DNA of 64,000 bases from Sphingomonas pokkalii (GTDB lineage: Bacteria > Pseudomonadota > Alphaproteobacteria > Sphingomonadales > Sphingomonadaceae), in NCBI RefSeq assembly GCF_003096275.1, contig NZ_QENQ01000001.1, positions 3,928,009-3,992,008 of the forward strand, given 5' to 3'. Shown piece by piece: positions 42,432 to 53,177 of this stretch. Every line of letters starts with the position of its first letter. Within the stretch, counting starts at the first letter, position 1. The position numbers and the translations under genes are program-made. Under the pieces are notes generated by a model, which was not told where the DNA came from, did not search any database, and was given only the letters and a program-made list of their open reading frames with translations.

Positions 42432-42840
42432 CTAATCGCAGCGCACGCGCTCCGCTTCACTCGCATCGCCATTCTGGTGGAAGACGAAGTACCATTTGTA
42501 ATGGAATTCCGGTCCAGGCGATGCTGATTTCGCCCAATCGGGATCGTCGGCATAGAAACACCGCATGGTCGCCTCCCGGGGAATAGATAGACGCGGGCGC
42601 CGAGCATCCAGCTGGCAGTGCCGGCATCGACAGCTTCGCCGATCAGCCCGGCATAGCGGATGCGCTCGTCGACAGTTAGTTTGCCAGCTGCCGTTCGAAC
42701 GGCAGGGCAGCGTTGGCCGGAAGCTTGGTTCCGGTACGGACCATCAGCAGGTCGAGCAGGCACCGCCTGCAGCAACTGCATCCGCTCTGCCAGGACTGCG
42801 CTATTGTCGCCTTGGCGTGGGGCGTCGGCGCGCCATACCG
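42432..42840 (-). pseudogene. Decayed gene with several frameshifts
   Basis: No continuous reading frame fits this stretch, but protein-like pieces follow one another on the minus strand in changing frames. In order they are LAERMQLLQAVPARP, LLDLLMVRTGTKLPANAALP, TVDERIRYAGLIGEAVDAG with TASWMLGARVYLFPG, and a final piece containing ATMRCFYADDPDW and EFHYKWYFVFHQNG, which ends at TAG 42432-42434. The change between the last two is near 42585. This looks like a single short gene broken by two or three frameshifts. I do not recognise its family. The rest of the gap 42368-42979 shows nothing else I can support. Confidence 0.4.
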
Positions 42841-42979
42841 CTACCGATGGCACGCAATCTGCCGATATACAGGACGAAGCGTACCCAAATCGTTTCGCGC
42901 GAGCAGGTCGCCGCCGGATCCGCCGCAATGCGGCTGCGCCCAATCGCCGGAGCGCGGCGGAGTGAAGAGTCAGCGGCCC

Positions 42980-43990
42980 TCAGCGGCCGGGCTGCCGCGG
43001 CGGCGGTGCGGAGACACCCGCTTCGGTCTGCGTCACCGGCTTCATCGTCCCGTCGGCATTGTACTCGAGATACTCCACGGTTACCGCACGGCGGCCAATG
43101 GCGCCGTTGAGATCGCCGATCGCCAGCGCCGCATTGTGCAGGAACACATACCAGCTCCCCTTGAATGCCACGATGCCGGGATGGATCGTGAAGCTGTATT
43201 TGCCCGATCCCGTCAGTTCTCCGCGATAGGTCCATGGTCCGGTGATCGCCGGCGCAGTCGCATAGGAAACGCGCTCGTCGCGGTGGCGGGAGCGATCGAG
43301 CGAGGCATAGGTGAGGTAATAGAGCCCGCCACGCTTGTGCAGCCACGGGCCCTCTTCGAAGTTCGGCGGGGTGATTTCCTGGATGGGCCCGTCAATTTCG
43401 ATCATGTTGGGCTTGAGCTTGGCAATGTAGCACTGCCGGTTGCCCCATGCGATCCAGGTGGTGCCGTCGTCATCGGTAAGAACCGTGGGATCGATATCTT
43501 CCCAGCTATGGGTTCCTTTCGGCGTCATCTGGTTGGTGATCAGCGCCGATCCGCGCGCGTCAACGAAGGGGCCGGTGGGTGTATCGGAAACGGCAACCCC
43601 GATCGCCTTTCCGGGGTGGCTGCCGTCATGTTCGACGGCGGCGTAGAAATAGAACTTGCCGTTCTTCTCGATCGCCTGCGACGCCCAGGCATCCTTCTTG
43701 GCCCATGTGAAATCCGCGACGTTCATGATCGGGCCGTGATCAGTCCAGTGCTGCATGTCCGTCGTGGAATAGACGAGCCATTCGCGCATGTTGAACATTT
43801 CGTCCCGCTGCGCTTCGTCATGGCCGACATAGAGGTAGAGGCGATCGCCCACGACCAGCGGCGCCGGATCGGCGGTGAACTTGTCTCGCACAATGGGATT
43901 CGATCCGGCGGCGCGCGGCGCCTGCGCGTGGGCCGGAGCAACCCAGCCAGCCGCTGCCAAGGCTAGCAACGCGGGGATCGATCGTATCAT
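42980..43990 (-). CDS. Secreted GH43-family glycoside hydrolase
   Basis: The 336-residue protein has a signal peptide (MIRSIPALLALAAAGWVAP, then AHA) and the five-bladed beta-propeller pattern of family 43. The three acidic residues are in place: Asp41 in FTADPAPLVVGDRLYLY (base), Asp167 in SWEDIDPTVLTDDDG (pKa modulator) and Glu213 in PNFEEGPWLHKRGG (acid). Such enzymes act on arabinan, xylan or galactan side chains. With the GH3 enzyme at 0.3 kb it suggests growth on plant polysaccharides. It is transcribed alone. Exact specificity is not clear. Confidence 0.93.
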   Translation of the reverse strand: MIRSIPALLALAAAGWVAPAHAQAPRAAGSNPIVRDKFTADPAPLVVGDRLYLYVGHDEAQRDEMFNMREWLVYSTTDMQHWTDHGPIMNVADFTWAKKDAWASQAIEKNGKFYFYAAVEHDGSHPGKAIGVAVSDTPTGPFVDARGSALITNQMTPKGTHSWEDIDPTVLTDDDGTTWIAWGNRQCYIAKLKPNMIEIDGPIQEITPPNFEEGPWLHKRGGLYYLTYASLDRSRHRDERVSYATAPAITGPWTYRGELTGSGKYSFTIHPGIVAFKGSWYVFLHNAALAIGDLNGAIGRRAVTVEYLEYNADGTMKPVTQTEAGVSAPPPRQPGR

Positions 43991-44230
43991 GCCAGGCCAT
44001 CCTCTTCGTTCGGCGGCAGGCGTCCCCGCGCCTGCGCGCGAGGGGCGCCTGCCATGCCGCCAGCGGCGGACTATGGCGTGGGCGGAGCGGTGCCGGCAAC
44101 TACGACCATCGCGCGATTGCGCCGCCCATGGCGGCGGCGGTAGGAAAGCGCGCTTGCGCCTTGTGGCCGCTGCTCCGCTGCCGTCCTTGTCTCAGAAAAT
44201 GTGCCGGGCGGCAGGGAGGCGTTCGGCCGA

Positions 44231-44458
44231 TCAGCTCTTGGTGGCTTCCAAGTCGGGATCGAGCATCCGGTGCAGGTGCACGACGACATAGCGCATCTCG
44301 GCGTCGTCGACTGTGCGCTGGGCAGCGGCGCGCCATGCCTTTTCGGCGCTGGCATAATCGGGGAAGATGCCGACCACGTCGAGCTTGGACGGGTCGACGA
44401 AATCGAGGGTCGTCGGATCGGCAACGCGGCCGCCGAAGACCAGGTGAAGTTTGCTCAT
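44231..44458 (-). CDS. DUF4170 family protein
   Basis: The 75-residue protein reads KLHLVFGGRVADPTTLDF, VVGIFPDYASAEKAWRAAAQ and YVVVHLHRMLDPD, a pattern I recognise as DUF4170, a small alphaproteobacterial family of unknown role. It is soluble, without signal peptide or membrane segment, and has a predicted beta-alpha-beta layout. It is the last of a run of small minus-strand genes from 46.1 to 44.2 kb. The roughly 240 bases between it and the GH43 start hold no supportable gene. Confidence 0.8.
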   Translation of the reverse strand: MSKLHLVFGGRVADPTTLDFVDPSKLDVVGIFPDYASAEKAWRAAAQRTVDDAEMRYVVVHLHRMLDPDLEATKS

Positions 44459-44533
44459 TGCGCCTCCTGGGGGTGGGGGATGCCGCAGCCCTTACCGGGA
44501 CTGCGGCACCTCGCTCAACCCCTTATAGGCGCC

Positions 44534-44839
44534 TCACCGCTTTGCGGTTGCGTCCTTGGCGGCGTCGATCACCGTGCCGAATAGCGCGGAGACGCGTTCC
44601 TTGGTCGCGTCGCTATTCGGGATCAGCGATTCGATTTGTGTGCGGCCGCTTTCCTTGGCCGCCTGCACCGCGGCAGCGGCACCATCGGCCAGCTTGCGGC
44701 CGATCGGCTCCAACGCCGCCTTTTCACGATCGAAGCGGGGCAGCAACATGCCGATCAGCACGCCCACCGCAACGCCGCCGGCGAGCAGCAGCGCGGGGTT
44801 TTCGGCGAGGCGCGATCCGGTTTCGGTTTCGGTGCTCAT
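44534..44839 (-). CDS. Small membrane-anchored protein, YtxH/DUF883-like
   Basis: The 101-residue protein has a single hydrophobic segment near residues 15-33 (PALLLAGGVAVGVLIGMLLP) followed by an alanine- and lysine-rich helical tail, the look of YtxH or DUF883-type membrane-anchored proteins. The specific family is not certain. It lies four bases downstream of the DUF3618 gene on the same strand, so it is in an operon of envelope proteins. Confidence 0.7.
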   Translation of the reverse strand: MSTETETGSRLAENPALLLAGGVAVGVLIGMLLPRFDREKAALEPIGRKLADGAAAAVQAAKESGRTQIESLIPNSDATKERVSALFGTVIDAAKDATAKR

Positions 44840-44843
44840 GGCA

Positions 44844-45173
44844 TCATCCTTCTATGCGGTCTTGGGAGGCCGAACCCTTGGCCGGGTCGGCGGTTTCGTG
44901 CTTGTTCTTCCGGAAAATGTCGACGATCCAGCCACGGGCAAGGACCAAGCCGATGCCACTCGTCACGGCGGCGGCGAGCCAGGGGCGCTGGCGCACGGCC
45001 TGGGTGCCTTCGCGAGCAATGCTGGTCACGCTCTGCTTGGCATTTTCCACCGCTTCCTGGGCGAGATTGGCGGGTTTCAGCCGCTCCTGCAGCGTGCCGA
45101 CCGTCGCCATCAGCTTGTCGCGTGCCGTACGAGCGCGGGCACGGGCGGCATCCGGGTCGCGCGGCACCGTCAT
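44844..45173 (-). CDS. DUF3618 family protein
   Basis: The 109-residue protein opens with an Arg/Ala-rich helix (DPDAARARARTARDKLMATV) and has one hydrophobic segment at about 65-82 (RPWLAAAVTSGIGLVLARGW), the usual layout of DUF3618. The start overlaps the stop of the holin-like gene as ATGA. The role is unknown; the family is commonly found next to holin-superfamily and DUF883-type genes. Confidence 0.8.
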   Translation of the reverse strand: MTVPRDPDAARARARTARDKLMATVGTLQERLKPANLAQEAVENAKQSVTSIAREGTQAVRQRPWLAAAVTSGIGLVLARGWIVDIFRKNKHETADPAKGSASQDRIEG

Positions 45174-45511
45174 TTCGTCGCTCCCATCACGCGCTGGACG
45201 CCCCGCGCGGCCGCCCAGCCGAGCAGCGCCGCAAAGACCAGGCTGATACCCACGACGATTAGCGTCGCCCAGCCGGGACCGATCAGTGTTGCCAGCGTAA
45301 GGATCGCGCCGACGATCAACCCGATCGCCGCCGCCAGCGCCAGCGCGAGCGCAAGCATGGCGGCAATCGCCGCGCCTTTCAATTCGGCGACCTTAACCCG
45401 TGCCAGCGCCTTGTAGTATTCGAGCTCGGCACGGGCATAGTCCTTGGCGTCCTCGGTGAGCTGGCCGATCAGCGCACCGATGCCGGCGTCTTCCGTCTGG
45501 GGGGCGTCCAT
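45170..45511 (-). CDS. Phage holin superfamily 3 (YqjE-like) membrane protein
   Basis: The 113-residue protein has a polar, amphipathic N-terminal half (LIGQLTEDAKDYARAELEYY) and two adjacent membrane segments at about 45-70 and 75-98 (AAMLALALALAAAIGLIVGA; WATLIVVGISLVFAALLGWA). This matches the Phage_holin_3_6 family to which E. coli YqjE belongs. No other phage gene is nearby, so a resident envelope function is more likely than lysis. It is translationally coupled to the DUF3618 gene. Confidence 0.82.
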   Translation of the reverse strand: MDAPQTEDAGIGALIGQLTEDAKDYARAELEYYKALARVKVAELKGAAIAAMLALALALAAAIGLIVGAILTLATLIGPGWATLIVVGISLVFAALLGWAAARGVQRVMGATK

Positions 45512-45529
45512 GCCCTGTGCTGCCCGTCC

Positions 45530-46099
45530 TTAGTTCCGGGTTGTGCCGGGCGACGCCGGCGTGCCGACGCCCGCGGGCTCGGCCTTGAGATCTTCGGCTG
45601 GCGGTGTGTCGCCGCTGGGCTTCGCCTCGTTGCCGGCTGCTTCGATGCCTGACTTGAGCACGCGGGCCAGCACGAAGCCGAGTGCGGCTGCCGTACCCAC
45701 GGCAATCGCCGGGCTCTTCTTCACGAACTCGGTCGCTTCCTCGAGCAGTTCGTTCACGTCCTTGCTGCGCAGCGATTCGGCGAAGCCAGCGATCCCGTCC
45801 GCGGCGGTGCGCGCATACTGGCCATATTGCTCGCCGAGCTTGGCATCTACGTCGCCGGCAGCCGTGCGCATCATCTCCGCGACTTCGTCGAGCGCGGTGG
45901 TGGCGCGCTCCTTGCCGGTTCCGGCAAAACCGAGGATGTGCTCCTTGGCCTGATCCGCATATTTCGCGGCTTCTTCGCGAATCGTGTCCGACGCGCTGCG
46001 CTTGGCGCCCGAATCCTCGGTGCCGTTGCCGGTTGCGCCGGTGGCACCCATGTTGCCTGCGAGCGGATCGCCCGCGATGCTGGTCGTTTCGTCTACCAT
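45530..46099 (-). CDS. YqjD/DUF883-like membrane-anchored protein
   Basis: The 189-residue protein has a long amphipathic helical region (TIREEAAKYADQAKEHILGF, ATTALDEVAEMMRTAAGD) and one C-terminal hydrophobic segment (SPAIAVGTAAALGFVLARVL) followed by an acidic, proline-rich tail. This is the general layout of YqjD/ElaB proteins, which in E. coli anchor to the inner membrane and bind ribosomes in stationary phase. The family match is approximate. The ATG at 46099 is chosen; the frame is open upstream without protein-like sequence. It is the first gene of the run and divergent from eno. Confidence 0.7.
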   Translation of the reverse strand: MVDETTSIAGDPLAGNMGATGATGNGTEDSGAKRSASDTIREEAAKYADQAKEHILGFAGTGKERATTALDEVAEMMRTAAGDVDAKLGEQYGQYARTAADGIAGFAESLRSKDVNELLEEATEFVKKSPAIAVGTAAALGFVLARVLKSGIEAAGNEAKPSGDTPPAEDLKAEPAGVGTPASPGTTRN

Positions 46100-46101
46100 G
46101 A

Positions 46102-47493
<1,392 letters not shown>

Positions 47494-47550
47494 CCCTCAG
47501 TAGGAACCGCAATCTTGCTAAGAGCCGATCGATCAGCGAAAAACACGGGC

Positions 47551-47871
47551 ATGAAGCGCGCTTCGCCCATGTCCACGCTGCTGCGCCGCGCGGGGCTTCC
47601 CGCCGCGGCGCTGATCGCCATCGGCTTCTTCGCCTATAACGCGGTTCTGGGGCCCAACGGGATCGTCGCCGCCAAGCAGGTTCGGCAGGAACTTGCCACC
47701 AAGCAGCGCGAATATGCGGTGCTGGAGAAGAAGCGCGCCGAACTGAAGAATCGAGTCGATCTGCTCGATCCGAAGCACGGCGCTGATCCCGACATGGTCG
47801 ACGAACTGGCGCGCAAGCAGCTCAACGTCGTCCGCCCCGACGAAGTGATCATCCCGCTCGACAAGAAGTGA
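47551..47871 (+). CDS. ftsB: Septum formation initiator FtsB/DivIC
   Basis: FtsB is a small bitopic division protein that works with FtsL and FtsQ. The 106-residue product has one membrane segment (about 14-32, AALIAIGFFAYNAVLGPNG) followed by a coiled coil (VRQELATKQREYAVLEKKRA) and the conserved end ARKQLNVVRPDEVII. Starts at 47551 and 47569 are both possible, and neither has a strong ribosome site. Its place right after eno supports the name. It acts at the septum with its coiled coil in the periplasm. Confidence 0.88.
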   Translation: MKRASPMSTLLRRAGLPAAALIAIGFFAYNAVLGPNGIVAAKQVRQELATKQREYAVLEKKRAELKNRVDLLDPKHGADPDMVDELARKQLNVVRPDEVIIPLDKK

Positions 47872-48017
47872 CGGCCGTAGCGGCACCTGTTGCCAGCCAC
47901 GGCGGAGCGTCTTAGTGCGGATGAACGTGGGCCGAACCCGCGCGTTGGTTGCAAGCCTTGCAAGAACGCGCGTATAGGCACCCGCCTTTCCCCTCCCCGG
48001 ATGAGGAATATCTGATC

Positions 48018-49067
48018 GTGGCCAAAGCACCGGCACGCAACGCACCGACCCCACCCGCCGTACCGAATCGCGAGCGGCCCAGCGAACCGGAACGGTTCAA
48101 GGCCTCGAAGGAGCAGCTGCTCGAATTCTACCGCCAGATGCTGCTGATCCGCCGCTTCGAAGAGAAGGCGGGCCAGCTCTATGGCCTCGGCTTCATCGGC
48201 GGCTTCTGCCACCTGTATATCGGCCAGGAAGCCGTGGCAGTCGGCCTGCAGTCGGCGCTGGACGGCGAGAAGGACTCGGTGATCACCGGCTATCGCGACC
48301 ATGGCCACATGCTCGCCTACGGTATCGACCCCAAGGTGATCATGGCCGAGCTGACCGGCCGCGGCGCGGGTATCTCGCGCGGCAAGGGCGGCTCGATGCA
48401 CATGTTCTCGACCGAGAAGAAGTTCTACGGCGGCCACGGCATCGTCGGCGCGCAGGTCTCGCTCGGCACCGGCCTCGCCTTCGCGCACAAGTATAACGAG
48501 GATGGCGGCGTCGCCATGGCCTATTTCGGCGACGGCGCCGCGAACCAGGGCCAGGTGTACGAATCGTTCAACATGGCCGAGCTGTGGAAGCTCCCGATCA
48601 TCTACGTGATCGAGAACAACCAGTACGCCATGGGCACCAGCGTCAACCGCTCCTCGGCCGAAGACCAGCTGTACAAGCGCGGCGAGAGCTTCCGCATCCC
48701 GGGCATCCAGGTGGACGGCATGGACGTGCTCGCCTGCCGCGGTGCCGCCGAAGAGGCGCTCGCCTGGGTGCGCGCCGGCAAGGGCCCGATCATCCTCGAG
48801 ATGAAGACCTATCGCTATCGCGGCCACTCGATGTCCGATCCGGCCAAGTATCGCAGCCGCGAGGAAGTCCAGTCGGTCCGCGACAAGTCGGACCCGATCG
48901 AGGCGGTCAAGCGCGAGCTCGAGACGATGGGCGTCACCGAAGAGCAGCTCAAGCCGCTCGAGGCCGAGATCCGCAAGATCGTGAATGAATCGGCGGACTT
49001 CGCCGAACAGACGCCGGAGCCCGATCCGGCCGAACTCTATACCGACGTACTGGTGGAGACCTACTGA
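48018..49067 (+). CDS. pdhA: Pyruvate dehydrogenase E1 alpha subunit
   Basis: PdhA is the thiamine-diphosphate-binding half of the E1 component that decarboxylates pyruvate. The 349-residue protein has [47 protein letters not shown], the ThDP motif [17 protein letters not shown] with its EN..YAMGT partner, and the phosphorylation-loop sequence [16 protein letters not shown]. The GTG at 48018 is preferred as start, with GAGGA upstream. It is one base away from pdhB. Confidence 0.96.
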   Translation: MAKAPARNAPTPPAVPNRERPSEPERFKASKEQLLEFYRQMLLIRRFEEKAGQLYGLGFIGGFCHLYIGQEAVAVGLQSALDGEKDSVITGYRDHGHMLAYGIDPKVIMAELTGRGAGISRGKGGSMHMFSTEKKFYGGHGIVGAQVSLGTGLAFAHKYNEDGGVAMAYFGDGAANQGQVYESFNMAELWKLPIIYVIENNQYAMGTSVNRSSAEDQLYKRGESFRIPGIQVDGMDVLACRGAAEEALAWVRAGKGPIILEMKTYRYRGHSMSDPAKYRSREEVQSVRDKSDPIEAVKRELETMGVTEEQLKPLEAEIRKIVNESADFAEQTPEPDPAELYTDVLVETY

Positions 49068-49068
49068 G

Positions 49069-50454
49069 ATGGCGATCGAACTCAAGATGCCGGCGCTCTC
49101 GCCGACCATGGAAGAGGGCACGCTCGCCAAGTGGCTCGTCAAGGAAGGCGATGTCGTGAAGTCCGGCGACATCCTCGCCGAGATCGAGACCGACAAGGCG
49201 ACGATGGAATTCGAAGCCGTCGACGAAGGCACGATCGCCAAGATCCTGGTCGCCGAAGGCACGGATAACGTGAAGGTCGGCACCGTGATCGCGATGATCG
49301 CGGGCGAGGGCGAGGATGCGTCCTCGGCCGCCGCCGCACCGGCCCCCGCCAGCCAGCAGGCCGAGCCGACCCCGCCGGCGCCCGAAAAGGCCCCCGAAAC
49401 CGGCACCGCCCAGCTGACCGCCGCAGTCGAGAAGACCCGTCCTGCCGATCCGCAGGTGCCCGCCGGCACCGAGATGGTGAAGACCACGGTCCGCGAAGCG
49501 CTGCGCGACGCGATGGCCGAGGAAATGCGCGCCGATCCGCGCATCTTCGTGATGGGCGAGGAAGTCGCCGAATATCAGGGCGCCTATAAGGTGACCCAGG
49601 GCCTGCTCGACGAATTCGGCCCCAAGCGCGTCATCGACACGCCGATCACCGAATACGGCTTTGCCGGCGTCGGCACCGGCGCGGCGATGGGCGGCCTGAA
49701 GCCGATCATCGAGTTCATGACGTTCAACTTCGCCATGCAGGCGATCGACCACATCATCAACTCGGCGGCCAAGACCAACTATATGTCCGGCGGCCAGATG
49801 CGCTGCCCGATCGTGTTCCGTGGCCCCAACGGCTCGGCGAGCCGCGTCGGCGCGCAGCACAGCCAGAACTATGCGCCCTGGTATGCCAGCGTCCCCGGCC
49901 TGATCGTGATCGCGCCCTATGACTCGGCCGATGCCAAGGGCCTGCTCAAGGCGGCGATCCGCAGTCAGGATCCGGTCGTGTTCCTCGAGAACGAGCTGAT
50001 GTACGGCCGCAGCTTCGAGGTGCCCAAGCTCGACGATTACGTCCTGCCGATCGGCAAGGCCCGGATCGTGCGCGAAGGCAAGGACGTGACCCTGGTCAGC
50101 TATTCGATCGGCGTGGGCGTGGCGCTGGAAGCCGCCGAGAAGCTGGCGGGCGAGGGCATCGATGCCGAGGTGATCGATCTGCGCACGCTGCGTCCGCTCG
50201 ACAAGCAGACGGTGCTGGAGAGCCTGAAGAAGACCAACCGCATTGTGGTGGTCGAGGAAGGCTGGCCGGTCTGCTCGATCGCGTCGGAAGTCGCCGCGTT
50301 CGTGATGGAAGAGGGCTTCGACGACCTCGACGCGCCGGTGCTGCGCGTTACCAACGAAGACGTGCCGCTGCCCTATGCCGCGAACCTCGAAAAGCTCGCG
50401 ATGGTGACTGCCGACAAGGCGGTCGCGGTCGTCAAGAAGGTCACCTATCGCTGA
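49069..50454 (+). CDS. pdhB: Pyruvate dehydrogenase E1 beta subunit with N-terminal lipoyl domain
   Basis: The 461-residue protein combines a lipoyl domain (residues 1-~80, with the modified lysine in [17 protein letters not shown]), an Ala/Pro-rich linker (~83-130) and the E1-beta transketolase-type domain starting [16 protein letters not shown]. The latter carries [17 protein letters not shown] and [15 protein letters not shown]. The fusion is a known alphaproteobacterial arrangement and gives the complex an extra acyl carrier. The start is the ATG at 49069, right after the pdhA stop. A strong terminator follows, so the E2 gene is not in this operon. Confidence 0.96.
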   Translation: MAIELKMPALSPTMEEGTLAKWLVKEGDVVKSGDILAEIETDKATMEFEAVDEGTIAKILVAEGTDNVKVGTVIAMIAGEGEDASSAAAAPAPASQQAEPTPPAPEKAPETGTAQLTAAVEKTRPADPQVPAGTEMVKTTVREALRDAMAEEMRADPRIFVMGEEVAEYQGAYKVTQGLLDEFGPKRVIDTPITEYGFAGVGTGAAMGGLKPIIEFMTFNFAMQAIDHIINSAAKTNYMSGGQMRCPIVFRGPNGSASRVGAQHSQNYAPWYASVPGLIVIAPYDSADAKGLLKAAIRSQDPVVFLENELMYGRSFEVPKLDDYVLPIGKARIVREGKDVTLVSYSIGVGVALEAAEKLAGEGIDAEVIDLRTLRPLDKQTVLESLKKTNRIVVVEEGWPVCSIASEVAAFVMEEGFDDLDAPVLRVTNEDVPLPYAANLEKLAMVTADKAVAVVKKVTYR

Positions 50455-50482
50455 TCTTCGCTTCCCAAGCGAAACCGAGATG

Positions 50483-50520
50483 GCCCGCCCGACCCCGTGT
50501 CGGGCGGGCTTTCTCTTTTT
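50483..50520 (+). terminator. Rho-independent terminator after pdhB
   Basis: An 11-base-pair GC-rich stem (50483-50493 with 50499-50509) and loop are followed by TTTCTCTTTTT, 29 bases after the pdhB stop. Confidence 0.92.
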
Positions 50521-50565
50521 GAACGCGCTCTTTCGTCGGTCGCCCGCAGGTCATAGAGGGGCGGG

Positions 50566-51243
50566 GTGACCGAGCCCTCGACCCAAGATCCCGAACGACC
50601 CCTGATCCTCACCTATGCGCCTGCCGCCGGGCGTGCGGCGCTGGCGGCACTGCTGGCACTGGACGATGCGCTGGCGCAGCTGCTGCGGACAACCTCGCAG
50701 CCGGCGGTGGGGCAGCTTCGCCTCGCCTGGTGGCGCGAGTCGCTGGCTAAGCTGGATAGTGCGCCGCCGCCGGCGGAACCGGTGTTGCAGGGGCTGGCGA
50801 CCGCGCTGTTGCCGCTGGGGGTGCGCGGCGAGTCGCTGGTCCCCATCGTGCATGGCTGGGAAGTCCTGGTCGAGGTGGAGGAGGCGCTGGATACGCTCGC
50901 GCTGACGCGCTTCGCAACCGGGCGGGGCAGCCTGTTCCGGGCAGCCGGGATCGCGCTGGCGGCGGGGGAGGGCGATCCGCTGGAGCAGGGGGGGCAAGGA
51001 TGGGCGCTGGCCGATCTTGCCCGGCACCTTGGCGACGGCACGGAGGCCGAAGCCGCGCGAGCGATGGCACGGCCGCTGTTGGCGGCGGCGAGCGGCGTGC
51101 GGTGGAGCCGCAATGGGCGGGCGCTGGGGGCGCTGGTCCACCGGGCGAGGCTGGATCTTGCGGTGCCGCTGACTGCGCCGGTTCCGGTCGGCGCGCCGGG
51201 CCGGGTGGCACGGCTGCTCTGGCATCGGTTGAGCGGACGATAA
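50566..51243 (+). CDS. Squalene/phytoene synthase-like protein
   Basis: The 225-residue alpha-helical protein belongs to the squalene/phytoene synthase superfamily by its pattern LRLAWWRESLAKLD and PLEQGGQGWALADLARHL. It lacks the two DxxxD substrate motifs of true prenyl condensing enzymes, so it resembles the NDUFAF6-like branch, implicated in complex I assembly in mitochondria. It starts with GTG at 50566 and is followed 57 bases later by the EF-hand gene. No carotenoid or hopanoid genes are nearby. Function is uncertain. Confidence 0.7.
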   Translation: MTEPSTQDPERPLILTYAPAAGRAALAALLALDDALAQLLRTTSQPAVGQLRLAWWRESLAKLDSAPPPAEPVLQGLATALLPLGVRGESLVPIVHGWEVLVEVEEALDTLALTRFATGRGSLFRAAGIALAAGEGDPLEQGGQGWALADLARHLGDGTEAEAARAMARPLLAAASGVRWSRNGRALGALVHRARLDLAVPLTAPVPVGAPGRVARLLWHRLSGR

Positions 51244-51300
51244 CGCTTGGCGAAGCGCCGACGACGACATAATCTTCGCCCGTCTCGGGGGAGGCTGGAA

Positions 51301-51798
51301 ATGTGGCGATATGGGGTGGGCGCCCTCGCGGCGCTGTTGCTGGGGCTTGGGGGATTTCTCCTCCTGCGCGGAGGAGCCGCGGTTGGCCCGAAGCTAACCG
51401 CCACGGCCTTTCCGCTGGGCAATGCGAGCGCAGCCGCATCGCCGCTGCCGGAGGTGGTGCCGGAAGCCGATGCGAAGACCCGCGAGCAGAAGCGCTTCGA
51501 TCGCTACGACAAGGATCGTAACGACGCGATCAGCCGCGACGAATATTTTGCCGCGCGCCGCAAGGCCTTTGCCAGGCTGGATACCAATGGCGACGGGCGG
51601 TTGAGCTTCGAGGAATGGGCGGTGAAGGCGTTCGATCGGTTCGGCGGCGCGGATGCCGACAAATCCGGTACCCTTACCCGGGCCGAATTTGCCACGACCG
51701 CGCCGAAACGTCGCCCAGCAACCCCCCGATGCGCTTGTGGCAAGGCCGCTCCACCGGCGGAGTCTGCCGCCAAGGCCGGCGACGACGAAGACAAATAG
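51301..51798 (+). CDS. Membrane-anchored EF-hand protein
   Basis: The 165-residue protein has one N-terminal membrane segment (YGVGALAALLLGLGGFLLL) and three EF-hand calcium loops: DKDRNDAISRDEY (70-82), DTNGDGRLSFEEW (94-106) and DADKSGTLTRAEF (118-130). The second is fully canonical; the others keep most ligand positions. A GGAGG ribosome site precedes the ATG at 51301. The loops would lie in the periplasm. A calcium-sensing or buffering role is likely, but no partner is evident. It is convergent with trmFO. Confidence 0.88.
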   Translation: MWRYGVGALAALLLGLGGFLLLRGGAAVGPKLTATAFPLGNASAAASPLPEVVPEADAKTREQKRFDRYDKDRNDAISRDEYFAARRKAFARLDTNGDGRLSFEEWAVKAFDRFGGADADKSGTLTRAEFATTAPKRRPATPRCACGKAAPPAESAAKAGDDEDK

Positions 51799-51808
51799 GC
51801 CGGCAGCC

Positions 51809-53125
51809 TCAGGCGGCCAGCCAGTCCTGCATCGCGGCGCGGGCACGATCGGTGTACATCCGCTTGCGATCCGCCTTCTTGGTGCGGCCTTCTATCGGCG
51901 GGAACAGGCCGAAATTGACGTTCATTGGCTGATAGGTCTCTGCCTCCGCCTCGCCGGTAATGTGCGCGAGCAAGGCGCCCAGCGCCGTCTCACGGGGCGG
52001 CGGCGCCAGCGTCTGACCCGCAATTTCGGCGGCGGCGAACCGCCCGGCCAGCATCCCGATCGCCGCGCTTTCGACATAGCCCTCGCATCCGGTGATCTGG
52101 CCGGCGAAGCGGACATGCGGCGCGCTTTTCAGGCGCAGCGTCCCATCAAGCAGTTCGGGTGATTTGAGGAAGGTGTTGCGGTGCAGCCCGCCCAGCCGCG
52201 CGAACTCGGCATTTTCCAGGCCGGGAATGGTGCGGAACAGGCGGACCTGCTCGGCATATTTGAGCTTGGTCTGGAAGCCGACCATGTTCCACAAGGTGCC
52301 GCTGGCATTGTCCTGCCGCAGCTGCACCACGGCATAGGGCCAGCGCCCGGTGCGCGGATCATCGAGCCCGACGCCCTTCATCGGGCCGTAGCGGAGCGTA
52401 TCCACCCCGCGTTCCGCCATCACCTCGATCGGCATGCACCCTTCGAAATAGGGAACATTCTCCCACTCGCGGAACTCGGTCTTCTCGCCGGCCATCAGCG
52501 CGGCATGGAACGCCAGATACTGTTCCTTGGACATGGGGCAGTTGATGTAATCCTTGCCCGAACCCTTGTTCCACCGGCTCTGGAACCAGGCGGTTTCCAT
52601 GTCGATCGAGTCGCGATGGACGATCGGTGCGATCGCGTCGAAAAAGGCGAGGCTGTCCTTGCCCGTCGCCTGGCCGATGCTGTCGGCCAGGCCCGGCGCG
52701 GTGAGCGGACCCGTCGCCACGATCGTGCGGCCCTCCGTTGGTAGCTGGTCGACGCGCTCTCGGACGATGGTGATGTTGGGATGTGCCGAAAGCGCAGCAG
52801 TGACGCCGTCTGCGAACCCGTCGCGGTCGACCGCGAGCGCCGAGCCGGCGGGTACCTTGTGGATGTCGCCCTGCGCCAGGATCAGCGAGCCGAGTGTCCG
52901 CATCTCCTGATGCAGCAGGCCCACCGCGTTGCTGTCGGCATCGTCGGAGCGGAAGCTGTTCGAGCAGACCAGCTCGGCGAGCCGGTCGCTCTGGTGTGCC
53001 GGCGTCATCTCGCCCGACCCGCGCATCTCGGACAGGCGCACCTTGTATCCGGCCTGTGCCAGCTGCCAGGCGGCTTCCGATCCGGCGAGGCCGCCGCCGA
53101 TGATATGGATGTCGTGGCCGGGCAT
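51809..53125 (-). CDS. trmFO: TrmFO tRNA uracil-54 methyltransferase
   Basis: TrmFO methylates U54 in the T-loop of tRNA with methylenetetrahydrofolate and FAD. The 438-residue protein begins [20 protein letters not shown], the FAD-binding loop, followed by [27 protein letters not shown] and a C-terminal [20 protein letters not shown]. The ATG at 53125 is chosen over the longer frame because it places the FAD motif at the N-terminus as usual. It is convergent with the EF-hand gene. Confidence 0.96.
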   Translation of the reverse strand: MPGHDIHIIGGGLAGSEAAWQLAQAGYKVRLSEMRGSGEMTPAHQSDRLAELVCSNSFRSDDADSNAVGLLHQEMRTLGSLILAQGDIHKVPAGSALAVDRDGFADGVTAALSAHPNITIVRERVDQLPTEGRTIVATGPLTAPGLADSIGQATGKDSLAFFDAIAPIVHRDSIDMETAWFQSRWNKGSGKDYINCPMSKEQYLAFHAALMAGEKTEFREWENVPYFEGCMPIEVMAERGVDTLRYGPMKGVGLDDPRTGRWPYAVVQLRQDNASGTLWNMVGFQTKLKYAEQVRLFRTIPGLENAEFARLGGLHRNTFLKSPELLDGTLRLKSAPHVRFAGQITGCEGYVESAAIGMLAGRFAAAEIAGQTLAPPPRETALGALLAHITGEAEAETYQPMNVNFGLFPPIEGRTKKADRKRMYTDRARAAMQDWLAA

Positions 53126-53177
53126 GGGCGTGCTTCTACTCTTCGATAGGGGAAGCGGGGGACATAGTCGCCATGGC

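Noticed and set aside
45170-45511. Holin-like gene as a sign of prophage
   Set aside because: No other phage genes are nearby, and the family includes resident envelope proteins such as YqjE in the same type of cluster.
50566-51243. Phytoene or squalene synthase for carotenoid or hopanoid synthesis
   Set aside because: The two Asp-rich substrate motifs are missing and the protein is short; no pathway neighbours.
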